Shown: positions 1 to 8,820 of the stretch, one piece after another | Layout: each line of letters begins with the position of its first letter | Position numbering within the stretch: the stretch's first letter is position 1 | NCBI GenBank assembly: GCA_948891265.1 | Contig: CAQUBD010000026.1 | Coordinates: forward strand, 1-22,262 | Origin: an uncultured Clostridia bacterium | GTDB taxonomy: Bacteria > Bacillota > Clostridia > TANB77 > CAG-508 | Reading direction: 5' to 3' | Length of the DNA stretch: 22,262 bases | Program-made: the position numbers and the translations under genes | The notes under the pieces: model-generated | What the model was told of the DNA's origin: nothing | Seen by the model: the letters and a program-made list of their open reading frames with translations, nothing else | The model's database searches: none

Positions 1-213
1 AAATATTAATTATATTTATTAAATAAGGAATTGCTTTAAAGCGATCATGGTCTATATGACCAAATTAAATTTTTTTATTATATATTAAAAAATTTCCTTT
101 TATTTATTATATTATGTAATTTAAAAAATATACCTAAAAGAATCAAATTAGTATACTTTATAAAAAAAAGCAAATAATAACACAAATACAATAATTTGAA
201 TGGAGGGTATAAT

Positions 214-1143
214 TTGAAAAAATATACTAAAATTGCATATATAGTTTTAATATTACTAATTATTCTATTTGGATTTTTTATTTACAAAGTATTTGCAAAA
301 AATACATCTGAAGGAGATGTAAAAAGTAAATTATTGTCAGAGGTAAAATATTTGGAAAATAAATTTTCAAGTTTATTTAATCAGACAAATAATATTAATT
401 TTGAAAAATATAAAATATCAACAAGTAAAGTAGAAGAAAAAGAATCTGAAAAACAAAACTCATCATCTGGAGGTCAAGGAGCAAATACTGATAACTCAAA
501 AAAATCAGAAACTTCAGGGAGCTCTGGAAAAAGTGAAGGAACGAATAGCTCAGAAGAGTCGGATTCTTCAAAAGAAGATAATAAAAAATATCAATTAGAA
601 GAAACAGGAATATTAACAGGGAATACAGATATAAATTGGGATTATATGAAAAATGAAGTAGAAAATATGTATACGTCTTTATACACGACAACATTAGATT
701 TATATCAAACATCAACTAATCAAGAAGACATTGTTAATTTTAATAAAGAATATGACAAATTGGCACAGGCAGTAAAGAATGAAAATAAAGAAGAGACATT
801 AAAAGAATTATCAAATCTTTATAACTATTTACCTAAGTTTGTAGATAATTGTACAAATGAAGAGAAGGAAAAGATAATAACTAATACTAAAAACAATATA
901 TTTAAAGCATATAGTATTTTAGATAAAGAAGATTGGAATCAGATAGCACAATATATAAATAATGCCATTCAAGAGTTTACAAGATTAGTAACCACTGTGG
1001 ATAATAAGGAAAATATAAATCAATATAATGTTAATAAAGCATATATTATGATAAATGAATTACAAAATGCAGTTATTTTAGGAGAAAAAGATGTTTTTTT
1101 GATAAAATATAAGAATTTACTAGAAGAATTACAAAATATATGA
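214..1143 (+). CDS. Membrane-anchored protein of unknown function with Ser/Lys/Glu-rich linker
   Basis: I do not recognise a family. I chose the TTG at 214 because a GGAGGG ribosome binding site lies 6 nt upstream; a longer reading from a TTG at 196 would put that site inside the gene. The 309-residue product has a short basic N-terminus (KKYTK) and one hydrophobic segment at about residues 8-28, so it is probably anchored with most of the chain outside. A polar low-complexity stretch rich in Ser, Lys, Glu and Gly covers about residues 65-125 and looks like a flexible spacer. The remaining 180 residues are charged and predicted helical. It stands alone upstream of rnpB. A secreted or cell-wall-associated role is inference only. 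Confidence 0.7.
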   Translation: MKKYTKIAYIVLILLIILFGFFIYKVFAKNTSEGDVKSKLLSEVKYLENKFSSLFNQTNNINFEKYKISTSKVEEKESEKQNSSSGGQGANTDNSKKSETSGSSGKSEGTNSSEESDSSKEDNKKYQLEETGILTGNTDINWDYMKNEVENMYTSLYTTTLDLYQTSTNQEDIVNFNKEYDKLAQAVKNENKEETLKELSNLYNYLPKFVDNCTNEEKEKIITNTKNNIFKAYSILDKEDWNQIAQYINNAIQEFTRLVTTVDNKENINQYNVNKAYIMINELQNAVILGEKDVFLIKYKNLLEELQNI

Positions 1144-1204
1144 TATAATTCTAATTAGTTACTATTTAGAATAAGCATAATCTATTTTAAAATTATAGTA
1201 ATTA

Positions 1205-1554
1205 AAGAGTAAATTGAATAGTCGCTGGTAAATTCCGAAAGGAACTACGAGAGGAAAGTCCGGGCTCCATAGAGCAATGATGCTAGATAACGTCTAGTGG
1301 GGGCGACCCTAAGGAAAGTGCAACAGAAAATAACCGCCTATTTTATAGGTAAGGGTGAAAAGGCGAGGTAAGAGCTCACCGACTCTATGGTGACATAGGG
1401 TGTCAGTGTAAACCCCATCTGGAGCAACACCTAACAAAGAAGATTAAGCCTGCTCGGCACCTTCTTAAATTGCGTGGCTTGAGGTATATAGCAATATATA
1501 TCCTAGATAAATGACTATTTTTAATGACAGAACCCGGCTTACAGATTTACTCTT
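1205..1554 (+). ncRNA. rnpB: RNase P RNA, bacterial class A
   Basis: Catalytic RNA of RNase P, which matures tRNA 5' ends. Hallmark conserved segments are present in order: GAGGAAAGTCCGGGCTCCAT near 1250-1270, GTGCAACAGAAA near 1318, AAGGGTGAAAAGGCGAGGTAA near 1351, GTAAACCCC near 1408, TAGATAAATGACT near 1504, and ACAGAACCCGGCTTA near 1527, which forms the P4 partner. The ends are set by a perfect 10-bp terminal P1 helix, 1205-1214 with 1545-1554. The arrangement matches the ancestral class A rather than the Bacillus class B form, as is usual in Clostridia. The exact 5' and 3' termini may differ by a few bases. Confidence 0.96.
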
Positions 1555-1609
1555 CTATTTCTAATTTTATTTTTATAGATTTAATACAAAATAGTATACA
1601 TTATAAATA

Positions 1610-2482
1610 TTAGAGAATCAATTTTTTTATATCTAGTGGTAATTCACCACAAATATTCATTAATTCTTTACTAATAGGATGCAAAAAGAATAATTTATAA
1701 CAATGCAGAGCTTGCCTATTTATCAAGTTAGAAATAGAACCATATAAAGAATCGCCAATTAAAGGGTGACCAATAGCAGACATGTGAACTCTAATTTGAT
1801 GAGTTCTACCAGTCTCTAAAGTACACTTTATCAAACTATAATTATTTAATTCATTTAAAACTTCATAATGAGTAATAGAAGATTGACCATTTTCTACGAT
1901 ACACCTTTCTATAATGCTATTTTCTTTTCTAGCAATTGGCAAATTAATAGTGCCAATTTTTTTATTTAATATTCCTTCACAGAGACAGAGATATTCTTTT
2001 TTGAATGTATTATTTTTCATTTGAGAAATTAAACATTCTTGAATATATTCACATTTTGCAAAAATTACTAAACCAGATGTATTTAAGTCTAATCTATTTA
2101 CAGGTCTTATTTTTTTCTTTAAATTTATAGAATCAAAATAATATCTTATTCCATTACATAACGAATCTGAGTAATGCAAGATAGAAGGGTGAATAGCAAT
2201 TCCAGCAGGTTTATTAATTATTAGTAGCCATTCATCTTCATAAACAATTTCTAAATTCATTTTTTTAGGAACTATATTTGTATTATCTTCTTCATAGTCA
2301 AAGTTTATTGTTATGTTATCATTTATATTTGCTGTGTTTCTAGTATCACAAATATTACCATTTAGCATAATATTATTATTTTTAATTAATTTATATAGTA
2401 GTCTTGAAGATATATTTAGTTCATTTTGTAATATTTGATTTATTGTTTGATTACTAATTTTTACTTTATATTCTAATTCCAT
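1610..2482 (-). CDS. RluA-family 23S rRNA/tRNA pseudouridine synthase
   Basis: Isomerises uridine to pseudouridine in structured RNA. The 290-residue protein has an N-terminal S4-like RNA-binding region (about 12-60, SRLLYKLIKNNNIMLNG) and then the catalytic fold. This shows KPAGIAIHPS at 91-100, the signature RLDLNTSGLVIFAK starting at 130 with catalytic Asp132, and the C-terminal GRTHQIRVHM and HPLIGDSLYG motifs. Its length is normal for RluD/YlyB-type enzymes, but the target uridines cannot be assigned from sequence. The ATG is preceded by AGGAG about 6 nt upstream. The gene converges on rnpB. Confidence 0.93.
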   Translation of the reverse strand: MELEYKVKISNQTINQILQNELNISSRLLYKLIKNNNIMLNGNICDTRNTANINDNITINFDYEEDNTNIVPKKMNLEIVYEDEWLLIINKPAGIAIHPSILHYSDSLCNGIRYYFDSINLKKKIRPVNRLDLNTSGLVIFAKCEYIQECLISQMKNNTFKKEYLCLCEGILNKKIGTINLPIARKENSIIERCIVENGQSSITHYEVLNELNNYSLIKCTLETGRTHQIRVHMSAIGHPLIGDSLYGSISNLINRQALHCYKLFFLHPISKELMNICGELPLDIKKLIL

Positions 2483-2556
2483 TTAAACTCCTAAAATTTC
2501 TTTTAATTAATATTTGATTTATTGTATCATATTTTTTAGCTAATGTATACAAAAAT

Positions 2557-2728
2557 GTAACATGAGCATCTTCAACTCAGATAAAATCTCTATATATTTA
2601 TATTCCTTTTTTATTACATTCCTCGGTTCAATACGAGGTCTAAAAAGACCCTCTCCAATCACATTCGCCATTTCATTCAAAAGGAATATAAATATATAGA
2701 GATTTTACGTGAATATTCCTCATGCTAC
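2557..2728. repeat. Large structured inverted-repeat element (MITE-like or structured RNA)
   Basis: A perfect 28-bp inverted repeat (2583-2610 with 2679-2706, extendable by one pair) encloses 68 bp. Outside it, a second imperfect arm pairs GTAACATGAG (2557-2566) with CTCATGCTAC (2719-2728), one mismatch. Inside are two small hairpins: CCTCG/CGAGG (about 2621-2638) and GGTC/GACC (2637-2650). There is no ORF. It fills most of the gap between the rluA-type gene and trmB. It could be a miniature inverted-repeat transposable element or a structured transcript. No clear target-site duplication is visible. Confidence 0.8.
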
Positions 2729-2821
2729 AATTATTATGTAAGCTTAGCAAAATATAAATTTTATCTTTACTTTTTTAGAAAAAGTGTATATAATTCTTTT
2801 TAAGAGAAAAAAGTAAAAAAA

Positions 2822-2830
2822 TGATATAAT
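2822..2830 (+). promoter_or_regulatory. Possible extended -10 promoter of the trmB block
   Basis: TGATATAAT forms a TGnTATAAT extended -10 element, 35 bases before the trmB start. No good -35 hexamer lies 17 nt upstream. A second TATAAT at 2789-2794, with a TTTACT 17 nt upstream, is an alternative. Confidence 0.45.
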
Positions 2831-2865
2831 ATAGTAAAATATGTAGTATAAAGAAAGGGAAACTT

Positions 2866-3585
2866 ATGAGAATAAGATACAAAAAGTGGGCTAGGCCAGA
2901 ATTAGAACGAAGTCCATTTTATATAGATAATCCAGAAGAATGGAAAGGAAGATGGAAAGAAGTTTTTAAAAATAAGGAAAATCCAATTCATTTAGAATTA
3001 GGGTGTGGAAAAGGCCAATTTATATCAAATTTAGCATCAAATAATTTAGGAATAAACTATATTGCTATCGATTTAGTAGATGCGATGTTAGGCTTAGCAA
3101 AAAGAAATGTAGAACAAGTGTATAATGAGAAAAATATTGAAATTAATAATATAGTTTTAACAAGATTTGACATAGAAAGAATATTAATGATTTTAGCACC
3201 AGAAGATAGAATAGAAAGAATATATATAAACTTTTGTAATCCTTGGCCAAAAGGTAAACATAGAAAGAAAAGATTAACACATACAAGACAACTTGAAAAA
3301 TATAAACAATTTTTATCTGAAAATGGAGAAATATATTTTAAAACAGATGATGATGATTTATTTAATTCAAGCCTATTATATTTTGAAGAAAGTGGATTTG
3401 AAATAATTTCAAAAACATATGATTTGCATAATGAGCCAATTTTTGAAAATAATATAGAAACAGAACATGAAAAAATGTTTTCAGAGCAAGGAATAAAAAT
3501 AAAAGCTGCAAAGGTAATTTTGAAAAACAATGAAAATGAATTAAAAAATGAAATAGTAAAGAACGTTGAAGAAGGTAGAGGATAA
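2866..3585 (+). CDS. trmB: tRNA (guanine-N7-)-methyltransferase
   Basis: Methylates G46 in the tRNA variable loop using S-adenosylmethionine. The 239-residue protein has the family N-terminus (MRIRYKKWA), the SAM-binding loop LELGCGKGQFI at 43-53, an acidic strand end YIAIDL near 65-70, and the substrate/catalytic block INFCNPWPKGKHRKKRLTH around 121-139. The last resembles the family's NFSDPWPK-RH-KRRLT signature with Asn in place of the usual Asp. The C-terminus is about 20 residues longer than the B. subtilis enzyme. The start has a GAAAGGGAAAC ribosome binding site. It overlaps the next gene by one base (TAATG), indicating translational coupling. Confidence 0.94.
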   Translation: MRIRYKKWARPELERSPFYIDNPEEWKGRWKEVFKNKENPIHLELGCGKGQFISNLASNNLGINYIAIDLVDAMLGLAKRNVEQVYNEKNIEINNIVLTRFDIERILMILAPEDRIERIYINFCNPWPKGKHRKKRLTHTRQLEKYKQFLSENGEIYFKTDDDDLFNSSLLYFEESGFEIISKTYDLHNEPIFENNIETEHEKMFSEQGIKIKAAKVILKNNENELKNEIVKNVEEGRG

Positions 3586-4106
3586 TGGAAGATCCAGATG
3601 TAATTGAAATTAAAAATAATAGAGATAATAGGCAATATGTAATGGAGGCGGTAAAAAGAAAAGGTAAACTTTTGGAATTTGCAATACCAGAATTTCAAGA
3701 TGACAACGAAATAGTGAAACTAGCATTAGAACAAGATGGAGAAGCAATGGAATTTGTTTCAGAAAGACTAAGAGACAATAAAGAAATAGCTATGCTTGCA
3801 ATAAAACGAGCACCATGGACTGCATGCTATGTTTCAGAAAGATTAAAAGCTGATAAAGAGATTATATTAGAGAGTGTAAAAACATATGGACAAACTTTAT
3901 ATTACGCGAGTGAAGACTTAAGAGATGATAAAGAGGTTGTAAAAGCAGCAGTAGAAAATAAAGGGCTAATTATAAAATATGCAAGTTTAAGATTAAGAAG
4001 TGAAAAAGAAATAGCTAAAATAGCAATTAAGCAAGATAAAAGAGCATATAGATTTTTAAGCAAAGAACTTAAAGATGATGAAGAAATGAGGCAATTAATA
4101 GAATAA
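3585..4106 (+). CDS. DUF4116 repeat protein
   Basis: The 173-residue protein is built almost entirely from tandem helical repeats of the DUF4116 type. Units of about 32 residues have the shape (R/K)DxKE-hh-xAhK-x5-hxYASxxL. At least four are visible: FVSERLRDNKEIAMLAIK, YVSERLKADKEIILESVK, YASEDLRDDKEVVKAAVE and YASLRLRSEKEIAKIAIK. There is no signal peptide or membrane segment, so it is cytoplasmic. The molecular function of DUF4116 is unknown; a solenoid for protein binding is a reasonable inference. Its ATG overlaps the trmB stop by one base. Confidence 0.85.
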   Translation: MEDPDVIEIKNNRDNRQYVMEAVKRKGKLLEFAIPEFQDDNEIVKLALEQDGEAMEFVSERLRDNKEIAMLAIKRAPWTACYVSERLKADKEIILESVKTYGQTLYYASEDLRDDKEVVKAAVENKGLIIKYASLRLRSEKEIAKIAIKQDKRAYRFLSKELKDDEEMRQLIE

Positions 4107-4169
4107 AAATTTTTGGGCAAAATATAAAAATGAAATATAAAAATAAAACAAAAACAAGGAGGATTTGAA

Positions 4170-5315
4170 ATGTTGAAAAAAGTTGCAATATTAGCAAATG
4201 GAGGAGATGTTGCAGGGTTTAATGCAGTAATAAGAGGGATTGTAAAAACAGCAGAAAATAATGGAGTTGAATGCTATGGATTTATAGATGGATATAATGG
4301 GCTATTAAAAAATGAATATATAAAATTGAGCACAGCTGAAGATGGAAACGCAGAAGGTATATTACCAAAAGGTGGATCAATAATCGGATCATCTACAAAT
4401 GCAAATGTATTTAATTATAAAGTTATAAATGAAAATGGAAATATAGAGTACAAAGATTTATCAGATAGATGTGTTGAAAACATAAAAAATAATGGATTTG
4501 ACTGTCTATTTACTTTAGGAGGAGATGGTACTCAAAAATCTGCAAGAGACTTTTCAACAAAGGGAATAAATGTAATAGGAGTTCCTAAAACTATAGATAA
4601 TGATGTTGCTTGTACTGAAATAACATTTGGATATAATACTGCTGTATCAGTTGCTATGGAAGCAATTGACAGACTTCATACAACAGGTGAGACACATCAT
4701 AGAATAATGGTATTAGAAGTTATGGGAAGATATGCAGGATGGATTGCTTTAGAAGCTGCGATTGCTGGTGGAGCAGATGTAGCCTTAATTCCAGAGATTC
4801 CATATGATATTAAAAGAGTTGCTGAAAAAATTATAAATAGAAGAAAAAGAGGAAAGAACTTTAGTGTTGTTGTTGTTGCAGAAGGTGCAAAAGCTACAGA
4901 TGGAGATATAATTGTAGAGGGGCTAAGAGATAATGGAAAGGGTGTAGATAATACTAAACTTGGTGGAGTTGGACCACTTGTTGCTAAACAGCTAGAAGAA
5001 CTAACAGGGTTAGAAGCTAGAAATACTACTCTTGGATATATGCAAAGGGGTGGTACTCCTACAGCTTTTGATAGAGTGTTATCTACTAAATATGGTACTG
5101 CTGCTATGAGGCTAGCAATAGAAGGAAAATTTGGTAATTTAGTAGTTATAAAAAATGGAAGAGTAGATTATGCATCATTAGAAGATGTTGTAGGGCAAAA
5201 TAAAGAGATTGGAGCTGTTTCTGGTAATACATTAGAAAGTAATCTAAGGAAAGTAACAATGGATGACGATTTGGTAAAAACTGCTAGAAGCATTGGTATA
5301 AATTTAGGAGATTAA
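4170..5315 (+). CDS. pfkA: 6-phosphofructokinase, group III-like
   Basis: Phosphorylates fructose 6-phosphate to the 1,6-bisphosphate, the committed step of glycolysis. Visible elements are the nucleotide-binding loop NGGDVAGFNAVIRG at 10-23, GGDGT at 117-121, the catalytic PKTIDND at 139-145 (Asp143 as base), the substrate loop EVMGRYAGWIAL, and YMQRGGTPTAFDR near the C-terminus. Gly120 is the residue expected for ATP use, whereas Lys140 in PKTIDND is the residue seen in PPi-dependent and group III enzymes; classical ATP enzymes have Gly there. At 381 residues it is longer than the about 320 of classical PfkA. ATP use is likely but PPi cannot be excluded. An AGGAGG site precedes the ATG by about 8 nt. 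Confidence 0.92.
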   Translation: MLKKVAILANGGDVAGFNAVIRGIVKTAENNGVECYGFIDGYNGLLKNEYIKLSTAEDGNAEGILPKGGSIIGSSTNANVFNYKVINENGNIEYKDLSDRCVENIKNNGFDCLFTLGGDGTQKSARDFSTKGINVIGVPKTIDNDVACTEITFGYNTAVSVAMEAIDRLHTTGETHHRIMVLEVMGRYAGWIALEAAIAGGADVALIPEIPYDIKRVAEKIINRRKRGKNFSVVVVAEGAKATDGDIIVEGLRDNGKGVDNTKLGGVGPLVAKQLEELTGLEARNTTLGYMQRGGTPTAFDRVLSTKYGTAAMRLAIEGKFGNLVVIKNGRVDYASLEDVVGQNKEIGAVSGNTLESNLRKVTMDDDLVKTARSIGINLGD

Positions 5316-5319
5316 TAAG

Positions 5320-5997
5320 ATGAATAAAAGAAAAAAAATAATATTAATAGTAGCTCTAATAACTATAGTAGCTGTAATAGGAATTTTTAGTTATTTTTGT
5401 ATAAAAAATATTAGAAATAGCGATATAGAAAAAAATAATACTAACAAATCAGAAAATATAAGAACATCACAATTATATAATAAAATAGAAGAATCTAAAG
5501 AGATAACTTTCAAAAAGACTTTGGATGAAAATAATAAAATAATTATTGTTTTAAAAGATAATAATGGATATAAAGAAGTTATATCAAATGGAAATGTAAG
5601 AAAATATGTAGTTAAAGACGGGGACACATACTATTTAGATGAATCAAACAAAAAATATTACAAATATCAAAGTAATGATATGATACTTACAGAAATAAAA
5701 GAACAATTTGAAGAATTAAATCAAGAGAGATTTTCAATAGGAAAAGAAAAGATTCAAGGAAAAACATATAATTATGAAGAGATTTCAGAATGTCAAAGCT
5801 TTTTAATGAATGATGAAATATCAGTTAATAATTTAGAGTATGCAAAGACAAGATTATATTATGATAATGAAAATCTAGTATATATAAAAACAATTGTTGG
5901 AGAAAATGAAGAAATAATAAAAGTAGAGATATCGTATAAAAATGTAGATGATAAATATTTTAACATACCAGAAGACTATAAAAATGGTAGGCAATAA
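5320..5997 (+). CDS. Single-pass membrane protein of unknown function
   Basis: I do not recognise a named family. The 225-residue product has a basic start (MNKRKKI) and one hydrophobic segment at about residues 6-28 without a lipobox, then a polar Asn/Lys-rich linker. The extracytoplasmic domain of about 170 residues is rich in predicted beta strands (ITFKKTLDENNKIIIVLKDN, YLDESNKKYYKYQ, EKIQGKTYNYEEI, RLYYDNENLVYIKTIV). That alternation of short strands is reminiscent of LolA-like carrier folds, which is a weak inference. It starts 4 nt after the pfkA stop and 65 nt before dxs, so it is probably co-transcribed. Confidence 0.7.
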   Translation: MNKRKKIILIVALITIVAVIGIFSYFCIKNIRNSDIEKNNTNKSENIRTSQLYNKIEESKEITFKKTLDENNKIIIVLKDNNGYKEVISNGNVRKYVVKDGDTYYLDESNKKYYKYQSNDMILTEIKEQFEELNQERFSIGKEKIQGKTYNYEEISECQSFLMNDEISVNNLEYAKTRLYYDNENLVYIKTIVGENEEIIKVEISYKNVDDKYFNIPEDYKNGRQ

Positions 5998-6062
5998 TAA
6001 TATATTAATAATAGACAAGCAAATTTTTTAAAAACAATGAACAAAATAAAAGGAGAGTAGAT

Positions 6063-7934
6063 ATGTTAGAACAAGTGAATTCGACAAATGACTTAAAAAA
6101 ACTAAAAACAGAAGAAAAATATGAATTAGCAAAAGAAATAAGAGAATATATTTTAGAAGTTGTATCAGAAAATGGAGGACATTTGGCATCGAATTTAGGA
6201 ATAGTAGAACTAACAATTGCTCTCCATAGTGTATTTAATATGCCAGATGATAAAATAGTTTGGGATGTTGGACATCAGTCATATGTTCATAAGATAATTA
6301 CAGGAAGAAGAGAACAATTTAAAACATTAAGAAAATTAAATGGATTATCTGGATTTCCAAAAGTAAATGAATCAAAATATGATAGTTTTGATACAGGACA
6401 TAGTAGTACATCAATATCAGCAGCCTTGGGAATGGCAAGGGCAAGAGATTTAAAAGAAGAAAAAAATCAAGTGATTGCAGTAATAGGAGATGGTGCATTA
6501 ACAGGTGGAATGGCTTTAGAAGCTCTAAATGATGCAGGATTTAGCAATACTAAAATGACAGTTGTTTTAAATGATAATGAAATGAGCATATCAAAAAACG
6601 TTGGTGGATTAAATAGATTCTTAAGTAAGTTAAGGACAAAGAAATTGTATAATAAGTCAAATCTTTCAATAAAAAAAGCAATAATAAAAATACCATTAAT
6701 AGGAAAACCAATTGTAAAAATAATTCAAAGAATGAAAAGAAGTATAAAACAATTAATAATTCCAAAAATGTTTTTTGAAGATATAGGATTTACATATCTT
6801 GGGCCAGTTGATGGACACAATATAGAACAATTGGAAAACATATTAAAACTTAGTAAACAAGTTGAAGGACCAGTTCTAATTCATGTATTAACTAAAAAAG
6901 GTAAAGGATATAAAATTGCAGAAGAAAATCCAGACAAATTTCATGCAACAGGACCTTTTAATATAAGTACTGGTAAATCTAAAAAAGAGAAGAAACTAGA
7001 TTATTCAAAAGTATTTGGCGAAAAGTTAGTAGAATTGGCAAGAAAAAATGAAAAAATAGTAGCCATAACAGCATCTATGAAAGATGGAACAGGTTTAACA
7101 AAGTTTCAAAAGGAATTTCCAAAAAGATTTTTTGATATAGGAATAGCAGAGCAACACGCACTTACAATGGCTGCAGGAATGGCAAAAGAAGGAATAATAC
7201 CATTTGTACCAATATATTCGTCATTTTATCAAAGAGCATATGATCAAGTAATACATGATATAGCAATTCAAAATTTGCCAGTAATTATGTGTGTAGATAG
7301 AGCTGGAGTAGTTGGGGCAGATGGAGAGACACATCAAGGAACATTAGATATGGCATTCTTTAGACTTGTACCAAATTTAACAATAATGGCACCTAAGGAC
7401 TTTAAAGAATTAGAAGATATGATGGAATTTGCAGTAACATTAAATAAACCTGTTGTTATAAGATATCCAAGAGGTGGAGAAGATGAAAAAGTAAAATTTG
7501 AAAAACATACAAAAATAGAAGAAGGACAAGCAGAAGTATTAAAAGAAGGACAAGATATAAGTATAATAGCAATAGGAAAGAGAGTTCCAAAAGCAATTGA
7601 ATTAGCAGAGAATTATAAAGAAGAAGGAATAAGTGCAGAAGTAATAAATGCAAGGTTTTTAAAGCCATTAGACATAGATACAATAAAGAAATCTATAGAA
7701 AAAACAAAAAAAGTTATTACAATGGAAGATGGTACAAAAATAAATGGTCTAGGAACAGCAGTAAAAGAATTAATTATAGATGAAAAACTAAAAGATATAG
7801 AAATTAAGAACTTTGCATGGCCTGATGAATTTATAAAACATGGAGCAGTAGAAGAATTAGAAGAAATATATTGTCCTATTGGGGACGTTTCCGTTTGGGA
7901 CAAAAATGTCCCAGAAGGGACACATCTTAAGTAA
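6063..7934 (+). CDS. dxs: 1-deoxy-D-xylulose-5-phosphate synthase
   Basis: Thiamine-diphosphate enzyme that condenses pyruvate and glyceraldehyde 3-phosphate in the first step of the MEP isoprenoid pathway. The 623-residue chain shows WDVGHQSYVHKI (67-78), GHSSTSISAALGMA (112-125), the ThDP/Mg motif GDGALTGGMALEALNDAG (142-159), catalytic Glu363 in GIAEQHA, and DRAGVVGADGETHQG (412-426). The last 20 residues (604-623, beginning CPIGDVSVWD) are not family-like: they are the translation of a palindromic repeat that has replaced the normal C-terminal end after HGAVEELEEIY. The catalytic core is intact. A GGAGAG site precedes the ATG. Confidence 0.96.
   Translation: MLEQVNSTNDLKKLKTEEKYELAKEIREYILEVVSENGGHLASNLGIVELTIALHSVFNMPDDKIVWDVGHQSYVHKIITGRREQFKTLRKLNGLSGFPKVNESKYDSFDTGHSSTSISAALGMARARDLKEEKNQVIAVIGDGALTGGMALEALNDAGFSNTKMTVVLNDNEMSISKNVGGLNRFLSKLRTKKLYNKSNLSIKKAIIKIPLIGKPIVKIIQRMKRSIKQLIIPKMFFEDIGFTYLGPVDGHNIEQLENILKLSKQVEGPVLIHVLTKKGKGYKIAEENPDKFHATGPFNISTGKSKKEKKLDYSKVFGEKLVELARKNEKIVAITASMKDGTGLTKFQKEFPKRFFDIGIAEQHALTMAAGMAKEGIIPFVPIYSSFYQRAYDQVIHDIAIQNLPVIMCVDRAGVVGADGETHQGTLDMAFFRLVPNLTIMAPKDFKELEDMMEFAVTLNKPVVIRYPRGGEDEKVKFEKHTKIEEGQAEVLKEGQDISIIAIGKRVPKAIELAENYKEEGISAEVINARFLKPLDIDTIKKSIEKTKKVITMEDGTKINGLGTAVKELIIDEKLKDIEIKNFAWPDEFIKHGAVEELEEIYCPIGDVSVWDKNVPEGTHLK
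7872..7931 (-). repeat. TGTCCC-type palindromic repeat inside the dxs 3' end
   Basis: These 60 bp carry two TGTCCC/GGGACA-type half-hairpins separated by GGAAACG-type spacer sequence. Read on the minus strand they begin AAGATGTGTCCC and end with a GGAAACGTCCCCAAT variant and GGACA. These are the same end modules as the 96-bp repeats at 14021 and 15572, with the middle deleted. The element is in frame, encodes exactly the last 20 Dxs residues and stops one base before the TAA. Confidence 0.85.
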
Positions 7935-7968
7935 TAAAAGAAACATGATGAATGGAGCGAAATAAAAA

Positions 7969-8772
7969 ATGGATAAACAAAAAATTTTAAGTGATTATAA
8001 GAAACAAGATGATAAAATCTTATTAGCACAAATATTAGATAAAATAGAATTTTCAAAACAAAGAGAAAAACTAGAATATACTGATTTTTTAGATATGTAT
8101 CAAATTGCTTTAGTAAAGAATTTTATGAAAAAGATAGATTTTGAAAACTATATTCTATTTGGTGGATTTGAAAATGCAGAGAGAAAAATTTTAGTAATAT
8201 ATCCAGAAAGATATAATATGAACATGGTAGAAAAAAATTATTCCAAAATTGTAAAAGTTATAAGAATTATATTAGGAGAAGAAGAAAATGGGAAATATAC
8301 ACATAGAAATTATTTGGGCGGAATAATTAAACTTGGAATGAAAAGAGAAAAAGTAGGAGATATTTTAGTTGCTGATGATGGTGCTGATATTTTAGTAAAA
8401 GACGAAACAGCAGAGACTTTAAGAAAAGAATTAGGTTCTCTTACTAGGTTTGAAAATTCAAAAATAGAATTAGTAGAATTAGAAGACTTAAGAGAACAAG
8501 AAATAAAAGTAGAAGAACTAAATATAATAGTTCCATCTTTAAGGCTTGATAATTTTGTTTCTGATTTAGCTAAGACATCTAGAAGTAAAGCAGTTCAAAT
8601 AATTGATAGTGAGAGAGTATTTATTAATGGACAAAATGAGACTAAAGCTTCAAAACAAGTTAAATTAGGAGATATTATTACAATAAGAGGTAAGGGAAGG
8701 TTTATAGTAAAGGAATTTTCTGGGACTACTAGAAGTGGAAGAAGTGTAGTCAAAATTGAAAAATATGTATAA
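7969..8772 (+). CDS. YlmH-like S4-domain RNA-binding protein
   Basis: The 267-residue protein matches the YlmH family. It has an N-terminal helical part, a central alpha/beta domain (about 60-165, with YILFGGFENAERKILVIYPE and the conserved THRNYLGGIIKLGMKREKVGDI), and a C-terminal S4 RNA-binding domain at about 188-260 (LRLDNFVSDLAKTSRSKAVQII, VFINGQ, KLGDIITIRGKGRF). Family members bind ribosome-associated RNA, and B. subtilis YlmH is linked to ribosome-associated quality control and cell-division operons. Here it follows dxs by 34 nt instead of lying near ftsZ. The start is supported by GGAGCG upstream. Assignment to the family is firm; the exact function is not. Confidence 0.9.
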   Translation: MDKQKILSDYKKQDDKILLAQILDKIEFSKQREKLEYTDFLDMYQIALVKNFMKKIDFENYILFGGFENAERKILVIYPERYNMNMVEKNYSKIVKVIRIILGEEENGKYTHRNYLGGIIKLGMKREKVGDILVADDGADILVKDETAETLRKELGSLTRFENSKIELVELEDLREQEIKVEELNIIVPSLRLDNFVSDLAKTSRSKAVQIIDSERVFINGQNETKASKQVKLGDIITIRGKGRFIVKEFSGTTRSGRSVVKIEKYV

Positions 8773-8778
8773 ATATGA

Positions 8779-8820
8779 AAGAAGCACCCAAAATTTCAGG
8801 TGCTTCTTGGTACTTCTTTT
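8779..8820. terminator. Bidirectional intrinsic terminator between ylmH and rimI
   Basis: AAGAAGCACC (8779-8788) pairs with GGTGCTTCTT (8799-8808). A T-rich stretch follows on the plus strand, and an A-rich stretch precedes the stem, giving a T-run on the minus strand. It sits between two convergent stop codons. Confidence 0.85.

Noticed and set aside
48..76. Hairpin TGGTC-TATAT-GACCA before a T-rich stretch as a terminator of an upstream gene
   Set aside because: The stem is only 5 bp and the T-run begins seven bases after it; the upstream gene is outside the window, so support is too weak.
3057..3698. 213-codon minus-strand frame over trmB and DUF4116
   Set aside because: It is the complement of two well-supported plus-strand genes; its Phe/Ser/Ile-rich translation is what AT-rich antisense gives.
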